26,506 nucleotides of DNA from Cymbomonas tetramitiformis (Eukaryota; Chlorophyta; Pyramimonadophyceae; Pyramimonadales; Pyramimonadaceae), in assembly GCA_001247695.2 (NCBI GenBank), contig LGRX02028817.1:1-26506 (forward strand). The letters are read 5' to 3'. Position 1 is the first letter of the stretch. Every line of letters begins with the position of its first letter. The position numbers and the translations under genes are program-made. Below the pieces are notes generated by a model. That model worked only from the letters and a program-made list of their open reading frames with translations. It had not been told where the DNA came from and ran no database searches. This document shows positions 1-9,884 of this stretch, one piece after another.

Positions 1-410
1 ACCTGCGCACCGCAGTGTCGTCATTGACACGTGAGATGACCCAGTGACACCTGCGCACAGCAGTGCCGTCATTGGCACATGCGATTAGCCAGTGACACCT
101 GCGCACAGCAGTGCCGTCATTGGCACATGCGATGAGCCAGTGACACCTGCGCACAGCAGTGCCGTCATTGGCACATGCGATGAGCCAGTGACACCTGCGC
201 ACAGCAGTGTCGTCATTGGCACATGCGATGAGCCAGTGGCACCTGCGCACCGCAGTGCCGTCATTGGCACATGCGATGAGCCAGTGACACCTGCGCACCA
301 CAGTGTCATCATTGATACGTGCGATGAGCCAGTGACACCTGCGCACAGCAGTGCCGTCATTGGCACATGCGATGAGCCAGTGACACCTGCGCACAGCAGT
401 GCCGTCATTG

Positions 411-420
411 GCACATAGTG
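411..420 (+). repeat. 38-bp short satellite unit, copy 1 (10-bp deletion point)
   Basis: The usual ACATGCGATGAGCCAGTG is shortened to ACATAGTG, a clean 10-bp deletion, and the next unit carries a linked CCTACGC variant. It breaks the 48-bp register and puts a TAG in the otherwise open + frame. The same deletion with the same linked variant recurs at 1601 and 8764. Confidence 0.9.
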
Positions 421-1340
421 ACACCTACGCACAGCAGTGCCGTCATTGGCACATGCGATGAGCCAGTGACACCTGCGCACAGCAGTGCCGTCATTGGCAC
501 ATGCGATGAGCCAGTGACACCTGCGCACAGCAGTGCCGTCATTGGCACATGCGATGAGCCAGTGACACCTGCGCACAGCAGTGCCGTCATTGGCACATGC
601 GATGAGCCAGTGACACCTGCGCACAGCAGTGTCGTCATTGGCACATGCGATGAGCCAGTGACACCTGCGCACAGCAGTGCCGTCATTGGCACATGCGATG
701 AGCCAGTGACACCTGCGCACAGCAGTGCCGTCATTCGCACATGCGATGAGCCAGTGACACCTGCGCACAGCAGTGCCGTCATTGGCACATGCGATGAGCC
801 AGTGACACCTGCGCACAGCAGTGCCGTCATTGGCACATGCGATGAGCCAGTGACACCTGCGCACAGCAGTGCCGTCATTGGCACATGCGATGAGCCAGTG
901 ACACCTGCGCACAGCAGTGCCGTCATTGGCACATGCGATGAGCCAGTGACACCTGCGCACAGCAGTGCCGTCATTGGCACATGCGATGAGCCAGTGACAC
1001 CTGCGCACCGCAGTGTCGTCATTGACACGTGAGATGAGCCAGTGACACCTGCGCACAGCAGTGCCGTCATTGGCACATGCGATGAGCCAGTGACACCTGC
1101 GCACAGCAGTGTCGTCATTGGCACATGCGATGAGCCAGTGGCACCTGCGCACAGCAGTGCCGTCATTGGCACATGCGATGAGCCAGTGACACCTGCGCAC
1201 CACAGTGTCATCATTGATACGTGCGATGAGCCAGTGACACCTGCGCACAGCAGTGCCGTCATTGGCACATGCGATGAGCCAGTGACACCTGCGCACAGCA
1301 GTGCCGTCATTGGCACATGCGATGAGCCAGTGACACCTGC

Positions 1341-1840
1341 GCACTGCAGTGCCGTCATTGGCACATGCCATGAGCCAGTGACACCTGCGCACAGCAGTGC
1401 CGTCATTGGCACATGCCATGAGCCAGTGACACCTGCGCACAGCAGTGCCGTTATTGGCACATGCGACGAGCCAGTGACACCTGCGCACAGCAGTGTCATC
1501 ATTGGCACATGCGATGAGCCAGTGACACCTGCGCACAGCAGTGCCGTCATTGGCACATGCGATGAGCCAGTGACACCTGCGCACAGCAGTGCCGTCATTG
1601 GCACATAGTGACACCTACGCACAGCAGTGCCGTCATTGGCACATGCGATGAGCCAGTGACACCTGCGCACAGCAGTGCCGTCATTGGCACATGCGATGAG
1701 CCAGTGACACCTGCGCACGGCAGTGCCGTCATTGGCACATGCGATGAGCCAGTGACACCTGCGCACCGCAGTGCCGTCATTGGCACGTGCGATGAGCCAG
1801 TGACACCTGCGCACAGCAGTGCCGTCATTGGCACATGCCA
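1341..1840 (+). repeat. Higher-order satellite block A (duplicated at 3011-3430)
   Basis: The run begins with a unique GCACTGCAG unit. It continues with two CATGCCATG units, a CCGTTATTGG...GCGACGAG unit and a GTGTCATCATTGG unit, then later CACGGCAG and CACCGCAGTGCC units. The same order appears from 3011. The offset is 1670 bp before the short unit at 1601 and 1584 bp after it, so copy 1 contains one extra 48-bp plus one 38-bp unit. Confidence 0.85.
1601..1610 (+). repeat. 38-bp short satellite unit, copy 2
   Basis: This has the same 10-bp deletion and the same downstream CCTACGC variant as at 411. The distance from copy 1 is 1190 bp (24 x 48 + 38), so the two copies come from duplication of a larger block rather than from independent deletions. 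Confidence 0.9.
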
Positions 1841-3010
1841 TGAGCCAGTGACACCTGCGCACAGCAGTGCCGTCATTGGCACATGCGATGAGCCAGTGAC
1901 ACCTGCGCACAGCAGTGTCGTCATTGGCACATGCGATGAGCCAGTGACACCTGCGCACAGCAGTGCCGTCATTGGCACATGCGATGAGCCAGTGACACCT
2001 GCGCACAGCAGTGTCGTCATTGGCACATGCGATGAGCCAGTGACACCTGCGCACAGCAGTGTCGTCATTGGCACATGCGATGAGCCAGTGACACCTGCGC
2101 ACAGCAGTGCCGTCATTGACACGTGAGATGAGCCAGTGACACCTGCGCACAGCAGTGTCGTCATTGGCACATGCGATGAGCCAGTGACACCTGCGCACAG
2201 CAGTGCCGTCATTGGCACATGCGATGAGCCAGTGGCACCTGCGCACAGCAGTGCCGTCATTGGCACATGCGATGAGCCAGTGACACCTGCGCACAGCAGT
2301 GCCGTCATTGGCACATGCGACGAGCCAGTGACACCTGCGCACAGCAGTGTCGTCATTGGCACATGCGATGAGCCAGTGACACCTGCGCACCACAGTGTCA
2401 TCATTGACACGTGAGATGAGCCAGTGACACCTGCGCACAGCAGTGTCGTCATTGGCACATGCGATGAGCCAGTGACACCTGCGCACAGCAGTGCCGTCAT
2501 TGGCACATGCGATGAGCCAGTGGCACCTGCGCACAGCAGTGCCGTCATTGGCACATGCGATGAGCCAGTGACACCTGCGCACCGCAGTGTCGTCATTGAC
2601 ACGTGAGATGACCCAGTGACACCTGCGCACAGCAGTGCCGTCATTGGCACATGCGATTAGCCAGTGACACCTGCGCACAGCAGTGCCGTCATTGGCACAT
2701 GCGATGAGCCAGTGACACCTGCGCACAGCAGTGCCGTCATTGGCACATGCGATGAGCCAGTGACACCTGCGCACCGCAGTGTCGTCATTGACACGTGAGA
2801 TGAGCCAGTGACACCTGCGCACAGCAGTGCCGTCATTGGCACATGCGATGAGCCAGTGACACCTGCGCACAGCAGTGTCGTCATTGGCACATGCGATGAG
2901 CCAGTGCCACCTGCGCACAGCAGTGCCGTCATTGGCACATGCGATGAGCCAGTGACACCTGCGCACAGCAGTGCCGTCATTGGCACATGCGATGAGCCAG
3001 TGACACCTGC

Positions 3011-3430
3011 GCACTGCAGTGCCGTCATTGGCACATGCCATGAGCCAGTGACACCTGCGCACAGCAGTGCCGTCATTGGCACATGCCATGAGCCAGTGAC
3101 ACCTGCGCACAGCAGTGCCGTTATTGGCACATGCGACGAGCCAGTGACACCTGCGCACAGCAGTGTCATCATTGGCACGTGCGATGAGCCAGTGACACCT
3201 GCGCACAGCAGTGCCGTCATTGGCACATGCGATGAGCCAGTGACACCTGCGCACAGCAGTGCCGTCATTGGCACATGCGATGAGCCAGTGACACCTGCGC
3301 ACGGCAGTGCCGTCATTGGCACATGCGATGAGCCAGTGACACCTGCGCACCGCAGTGCCGTCATTGGCACGTGCGATGAGCCAGTGACACCTGCGCACAG
3401 CAGTGCCGTCATTGGCACATGCCATGAGCC
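3011..3430 (+). repeat. Higher-order satellite block A, second copy
   Basis: It repeats the ordered series of rare variants found from 1341 (GCACTGCAG, CATGCCATG twice, TTATTGG...GACGAG, GTGTCATCATTGG, CACGGCAG, CACCGCAG). The copy lacks the 38-bp unit, so the block was duplicated and then edited by gain or loss of units. Confidence 0.83.
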
Positions 3431-4097
3431 AGTGACACCTGCGCACAGCAGTGCCGTCATTGGCACATGCGATGAGCCAGTGACACCTGCGCACAGCAGT
3501 GTCGTCATTGGCACATGCGATGAGCCAGTGACACCTGCGCACAGCAGTGCCGTCATTGGCACATGCGATGAGCCAGTGACACCTGCGCACAGCAGTGTCG
3601 TCATTGGCACATGCGATGAGCCAGTGACACCTGCGCACAGCAGTGCCGTCATTGGCACATGCGATGAGCCAGTGACACCTGCGCACAGCAGTGTCGTCAT
3701 TGGCACATGCGATGAGCCAGTGACACCTGCGCACAGCAGTGCCGTCATTGGCACATGCGATGAGCCAGTGACACCTGCGCACAGCAGTGCCGTCATTCGC
3801 ACATGCGATGAGCCAGTGACACCTGCGCACAGCAGTGCCGTCATTGGCACATGCGATGAGCCAGTGACACCTGCGCACAGCAGTGCCGTCATTGGCACAT
3901 GCGATGAGCCAGTGACACCTGCGCACAGCAGTGCCGTCATTGGCACATGCGATGAGCCAGTGTCACCTGCGCACAGCAGTGCCGTCATTGGCACATGCGA
4001 TGAGCCAGTGACACCTGCGCACAGCAGTGCCGTCATTGGCACATGCGATGAGCCAGTGACACCTGCGCACCACAGTGTCATCATTGACACATGAGAT

Positions 4098-4388
4098 GAG
4101 CCAGTGACACCTGCGCACAGCAGTGTCGTCATTGGCACATGCGATGAGCCAGTGACACCTGCGCACAGCAGTGCCGTCATTGGCACATGCGATGAGCCAG
4201 TAACACCTGCGCACAGCAGTGCCGTCATTGGCACATGCGATGAGCCAGTGACACCAGCGCACAGCAGTGCCGTCATTGGCACATGCGACGAGCCAGTGAC
4301 ACCTGCGCACAGCAGTGTCGTCATTGGCACATGCGATGAGCCAGTGACACCTGCGCACCACAGTGTCATCATTGACACATGAGATGAG
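4098..4388 (+). repeat. Higher-order satellite block B (duplicated at 5175-5465)
   Basis: Six units carry a distinctive series of private variants: GCCAGTAACACC, GACACCAGCGC, GCGACGAG and a CACCACAGTGTCATC unit. The identical order is found 1077 bp downstream; the encoded + frame peptides of the two blocks are identical. Confidence 0.85.
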
Positions 4389-4689
4389 CCAGTGACACCT
4401 GCGCACAGCAGTGTCGTCATTGGCACATGCGATGAGCCAGTGACACCTGCGCACAGCAGTGCCGTCATTGGCACATGCGATGAGCCAGTGACACCTGCGC
4501 ACAGCAGTGCCGTCATTGGCACATGCGATGAGCCAGTGACACCTGCGCACAGCAGTGCCGTCATTGGCACATGCGATGAGCCAGTGACACCTGCGCACAG
4601 CAGTGCCGTCATTGGCACATGCGATGAGCCAGTGACACCTGCGCACAGCAGTGCCGTCATTGGCACATGCGATGAGCCAGTGACACCTG

Positions 4690-4760
4690 CGCACAGCAGT
4701 GTCGTCATTGTCATTGACACCTGCGCACAGTGCCGTCATTGGCAGCCAGTGACACCTGCG
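4690..4760 (+). repeat. Scrambled satellite unit breaking the 48-bp register
   Basis: Here GTCGTCATTG is followed by an extra TCATTGACACCTGCGCACAGTGCCG and then GGCAGCCAGTG, so part of a unit is inserted and parts of two others are missing. After it the array returns to strict 48-bp spacing until 8764. It is a probable unequal-exchange or slippage junction. Confidence 0.85.
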
Positions 4761-5174
4761 CACAGCAGTGTCGTCATTGGCACATGCGATGAGCCAGTGA
4801 CATCTGCGCACAGCAGTGCCGTCATTGGCACATGCGATGAGCCAGTGACACCTGCGCACAGCAGTGCCGTCATTGGCACATGCGATGAGCCAGTGACATC
4901 TGCGCACAGCAGTGCCGTCATTGGCACATGCGATGAGCCAGTGACACCTGCGCACAGCAGTGCCGTCATTGGCACATGCGATGAGCCAGTGACACCTGCG
5001 CACAGCAGTGCCGTCATTGGCACATGCGATGAGCCAGTGACACCTGCGCACAGCAGTGTCGTCATTGGCACATGCGATGAGCCAGTGACATCTGCGCACA
5101 GCAGTGCCGTCATTGGCACATGCGATGAGCCAGTGACACCTGCGCACAGCAGTGTCATCATTGACACATGAGAT

Positions 5175-5465
5175 GAGCCAGTGACACCTGCGCACAGCAG
5201 TGTCGTCATTGGCACATGCGATGAGCCAGTGACACCTGCGCACAGCAGTGCCGTCATTGGCACATGCGATGAGCCAGTAACACCTGCGCACAGCAGTGCC
5301 GTCATTGGCACATGCGATGAGCCAGTGACACCAGCGCACAGCAGTGCCGTCATTGGCACATGCGACGAGCCAGTGACACCTGCGCACAGCAGTGTCGTCA
5401 TTGGCACATGCGATGAGCCAGTGACACCTGCGCACCACAGTGTCATCATTGATACGTGAGATGAG
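5175..5465 (+). repeat. Higher-order satellite block B, second copy
   Basis: Same series of private variants as 4098-4388. The offset of 1077 bp is not a multiple of 48; the odd spacing comes from the scrambled unit near 4700-4745 that lies between the copies. Confidence 0.85.
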
Positions 5466-6624
5466 CCAGTGACACCTGCGCACAGCAGTGCCGTCATTGG
5501 CACATGCGATGAGCCAGTGACACCTGCGCACAGCAGTGCCGTCATTGGCACATGCGATGAGCCAGTGACACCTGCGCACAGCAGTGCCGTCATTGGCACA
5601 TGCGATGAGCCAGTGACACCTGCGCACAGCAGTGCCGTCATTGGCACATGCGATGAGCCAGTGACACCTGCGCACCACAGTGTCGTCATTGACACATGCG
5701 ATGAGCCAGTGACATCTGCGCACAGCAGTGCCGTCATTGGCACATGCGATGAGCCAGTGACACCTGCGCACAGCAGTGCCGTCATTGGCACATGCGATGA
5801 GCCAGTGACACCTGCGCACAGCAGTGCCGTCATTGGCACATGCGATGAGCCAGTGACACCTGCGCACAGCAGTGCCGTTATTGACACGTGAGATGAGCCA
5901 GTGGCACCTGCGCACAGCAGTGCCGTCATTGGCACATGCGATGAGCCAGTGACACCTGCGCACAGCAGTGCCGTCATTGGCACATGCGATGAGCCAGTGA
6001 CACCTGCGCACAGCAGTGCCGTCATTGGCACATGCGATGAGCCAGTGACACCTGCGCACAGCAGTGCCGTCATTGGCACATGCGATGAGCCAGTGACACC
6101 TGCGCACAGCAGTGCCGTCATTGGCACATGCGATGAGCCAGTGACACCTGCGCACAGCAGTGCCGTCATTGGCACATGCCATGAGCCAGTGACACCTGCG
6201 CACAGCAGTGCCGTCATTGGCACATGCGATGAGCCAGTGACACCTGCGCACAGCAGTGCCGTCATTGGCACATGCGACGAGCCAGTGACACCTGCGCACA
6301 GCAGTGTCATCATTGGCACGTGCGATGAGCCAGTGACACCTGCGCACAGCAGTGCCGTCATTGGCACATGCGATGAGCCAGTGACACCTGCGCACAGCAG
6401 TGCCGTCATTGGCACGTGAGATGAGCCAGTGACACCTGCGCACAGCAGTGTCGTCATTGGCACATGCGATGAGCCAGTGACACCAGCGCACAGCAGTGCC
6501 ATCATTGGCACATGCGATGAGCCAGTGACACCTGCGCACAGCAGTGCCGTCATTGGCACATGCGATGAGCCAGTGACACCTGCGCACAGCAGTGCCGTCA
6601 TTGGCACATGCGATGAGCCAGTGA

Positions 6625-6850
6625 CACCTGCGCACCGCAGTGTCGTTATTGACACGTGAGATGAGCCAGTGGCACCTGCGCACCGCAGTGTCGTTATTGG
6701 CACATGCGATGAGCCAGTGACACCTGCGCACAGCAGTGTCGTCATTGGCACATGCGATGAGCCAGTGACACCTGCGCACAGCAGTGCCGTTATTGACACG
6801 TGAGATGAGCCAGTGGCACCTGCGCACAGCAGTGCCGTCATTGGCACATG
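6625..6850 (+). repeat. Higher-order satellite block C (duplicated at 8401-8626)
   Basis: Two successive CACCGCAGTGTCGTTATT units (one ending GACACGTGAG, one GGCACATGCG) are followed by a GTGTC unit and a GTGCCGTTATTGACACGTGAG unit. The same series recurs exactly 1776 bp (37 x 48) downstream. Confidence 0.83.
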
Positions 6851-8400
6851 CGATGAGCCAGTGACACCTGCGCACAGCAGTGTCGTCATTGGCACATGCG
6901 ATGAGCCAGTGACACCAGCGCACAGCAGTGTCGTCATTGGCACATGCGATGAGCCAGTGACACCTGCGCACAGCAGTGTCATCATTGGCACATGCGATGA
7001 GCCAGTGACACCTGCGCACAGCAGTGCCGTCATTGGCACATGCGATGAGCCAGTGACACCTGCGCACAGCAGTGTCGTCATTGGCACATGCGATGAGCCA
7101 GTGACACCTGCGCACAGCAGTGCCGTCATTGGCACATGCGATGAGCCAGTGACACCTGCGCACAGCAGTGTCGTCATTGGCACATGCGATGAGCCAGTGA
7201 CACCTGCGCACAGCAGTGCCGTCATTGGCACATGCGATGAGCCAGTGACACCTGCGCACAGCAGTGCCGTCATTGGCACATGCGATGAGCCAGTGACACC
7301 TGCGCACCACAGTGTCGTCATTGACACATGCGATGAGCCAGTGACATCTGCGCACAGCAGTGCCGTCATTGGCACATGCGATGAGCCAGTGACACCTGCG
7401 CACAGCAGTGCCGTCATTGGCACATGCGATGAGCCAGTGACACCTGCGCACAGCAGTGCCGTCATTGGCACATGCGATGAGCCAGTGACACCTGCGCACA
7501 GCAGTGCCGTCATTGACACGTGAGATGAGCCAGTGACACCTGCGCACAGCAGTGTCGTCATTGGCACATGCGATGAGCCAGTGACACCTGCGCACAGCAG
7601 TGCCGTCATTGGCACATGCGATGAGCCAGTGACACCTGCGCACAGCAGTGCCGTCATTGGCACATGCGATGAGCCAGTGACACCTGCGCACAGCAGTGCC
7701 GTCATTGGCACATGCGATGAGCCAGTGACACCTGCGCACAGCAGTGCCGTCATTGGCACATGCGATGAGCCAGTGACACCTGCGCACAGCAGTGCCGTCA
7801 TTGGCACATGCGATGAGCCAGTGACACCTGCGCACCACAGTGTCGTCATTGACACATGCGATGAGCCAGTGACATCTGCGCACAGCAGTGCCGTCATTGG
7901 CACATGCGATGAGCCAGTGACACCTGCGCACAGCAGTGCCGTCATTGGCACATGCGATGAGCCAGTGACACCTGCGCACAGCAGTGCCGTCATTGGCACA
8001 TGCGATGAGCCAGTGACACCTGCGCACAGCAGTGCCGTCATTGGCACATGCGATGAGCCAGTGACACCTGCGCACAGCAGTGCCGTCATTGGCACATGCG
8101 ATGAGCCAGTGACACCTGCGCACAGCAGTGCCGTCATTGGCACATGCGATGAGCCAGTGACACCTGCGCACAGCAGTGCCGTCATTGGCACATGCGATGA
8201 GCCAGTGACACCTGCGCACAGCAGTGCCGTCATTGGCACATGCGATGAGCCAGTGACACCTGCGCACAGCAGTGCCGTCATTGGCACATGCGATGAGCCA
8301 GTGACACCTGCGCACAGCAGTGCCGTCATTGGCACATGCGATGAGCCAGTGACACCTGCGCACAGCAGTGCCGTCATTGGCACATGCGATGAGCCAGTGA

Positions 8401-8626
8401 CACCTGCGCACCGCAGTGTCGTTATTGACACGTGAGATGAGCCAGTGGCACCTGCGCACCGCAGTGTCGTTATTGGCACATGCGATGAGCCAGTGACACC
8501 TGCGCACAGCAGTGTCGTCATTGGCACATGCGATGAGCCAGTGACACCTGCGCACAGCAGTGCCGTTATTGACACGTGAGATGAGCCAGTGGCACCTGCG
8601 CACAGCAGTGCCGTCATTGGCACATG
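8401..8626 (+). repeat. Higher-order satellite block C, second copy
   Basis: Same order of rare TTATT-containing units as 6625-6850, at an offset of 37 units. With the CACCAC...GACACATGCG plus GTGACATC pairs at 5671, 7303 and 7831 (34 and 11 units apart), it shows recent expansion of the right half of the array by block duplication. Confidence 0.83.
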
Positions 8627-8763
8627 CGATGAGCCAGTGACACCTGCGCACAGCAGTGCCGTCATTGGCACATGCGATGAGCCAGTGACACCTGCGCACA
8701 GCAGTGCCGTCATTGGCACATGCGATGAGCCAGTGACACCTGCGCACAGCAGTGCCGTCATTG

Positions 8764-8773
8764 GCACATAGTG
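8764..8773 (+). repeat. 38-bp short satellite unit, copy 3
   Basis: Third copy of the same 10-bp deletion with the linked CCTACGC variant. It is followed by the same order of variant units as elsewhere: a GTGTC unit, a GTGGCACC unit, then a CACCAC...GATACGTG unit. Confidence 0.88.
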
Positions 8774-9660
8774 ACACCTACGCACAGCAGTGCCGTCATT
8801 GGCACATGCGATGAGCCAGTGACACCTGCGCACAGCAGTGCCGTCATTGGCACATGCGATGAGCCAGTGACACCTGCGCACAGCAGTGTCGTCATTGGCA
8901 CATGCGATGAGCCAGTGGCACCTGCGCACAGCAGTGCCGTCATTGGCACATGCGATGAGCCAGTGACACCTGCGCACCACAGTGTCATCATTGATACGTG
9001 CGATGAGCCAGTGACACCTGCGCACAGCAGTGCCGTCATTGGCACATGCGATGAGCCAGTGACACCTGCGCACAGCAGTGCCGTCATTGGCACATGCGAT
9101 GAGCCAGTGACACCTGCGCACAGCAGTGCCGTCATTGGCACATGCGATGAGCCAGTGACACCTGCGCACAGCAGTGCCGTCATTGGCACATGCGATGAGC
9201 CAGTGACACCTGCGCACAGCAGTGCCGTCATTGGCACATGCGATGAGCCAGTGACACCTGCGCACAGCAGTGCCGTCATTGGCACATGCGATGAGCCAGT
9301 GACACCTGCGCACAGCAGTGCCGTCATTGGCACATGCGATGAGCCAGTGACACCTGCGCACAGCAGTGCCGTCATTGGCACATGCGATGAGCCAGTGACA
9401 CCTGCGCACAGCAGTGCCGTCATTGGCACATGCGATGAGCCAGTGACACCTGCGCACAGCAGTGCCGTCATTGGCACATGCGATGAGCCAGTGACACCTG
9501 CGCACAGCAGTGCCGTCATTGGCACATGCGATGAGCCAGTGACACCTGCGCACAGCAGTGCCGTCATTGGCACATGCGATGAGCCAGTGACACCTGCGCA
9601 CAGCAGTGCCGTCATTGGCACATGCGATGAGCCAGTGACACCTGCGCACAGCAGTGCCGT

Positions 9661-9884
9661 AGTTGCTAGGCGCGCGGGGCATGGGTGATGGCAGGCGCTC
9701 AGAATCCCTCCCTCCTCATGATCAGAAGAGTGACAGCGAAGGTGACGGTTGCCACGTGAACCGACGCGAAAAGGGACGACACTCTTCCGCGCACTACGCA
9801 CGGGCTGCGAGCCCTACAAACGGGGCACTTCAAATTCGAAAACATCCTCACTCCCTGGCGCGGCAAACTTTCGGAGACAATACA
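9661..9884 (+). promoter_or_regulatory. 5' untranslated region of the LINE
   Basis: These 224 bp lie between the satellite edge and the first well-placed ATG. The sequence is GC-rich with several out-of-frame ATGs (for example in CATGGGTGATGG). Frame 0 is open throughout, so an upstream start cannot be excluded. A promoter would be expected here or in the abutting satellite, as LINE promoters are internal, but no specific motif is recognised. Confidence 0.45.

Larger units (their letters stand above)
1..9660. repeat. 48-bp satellite array, about 200 tandem units
   Basis: Nearly the whole stretch is a head-to-tail repeat of one 48-bp unit, for example from ACACCTGCGCACAGCAGTG to the next GATGAGCCAGTG. 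Most units differ by only a few substitutions: GTGCC/GTGTC, GGCAC/GACAC/GATAC, CACAGC/CACCGC/CACCAC, GTGACACC/GTGGCACC/GTGACATC. The array already runs at base 1, so its left end lies outside the window; its right end is sharp at about 9660. Since 48 is 16 codons, one + frame and two - frames remain open over long distances. I see no sign that these are genes: all three open frames degrade alike, and substitutions are not biased to codon third positions. Confidence 0.98.

Noticed and set aside
1..9660. CRISPR array
   Set aside because: Repeats are directly adjacent with no unique spacers, and the context is eukaryotic retroelement DNA.
85..9682. Very long repeat-peptide ORFs on both strands over the satellite (up to about 1,650 aa)
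   Set aside because: They exist because the unit is 48 bp (16 codons) without stops in three frames. Several frames are open at once, substitutions show no codon pattern, and the + frame is cut repeatedly by the CACGTGAG variants.
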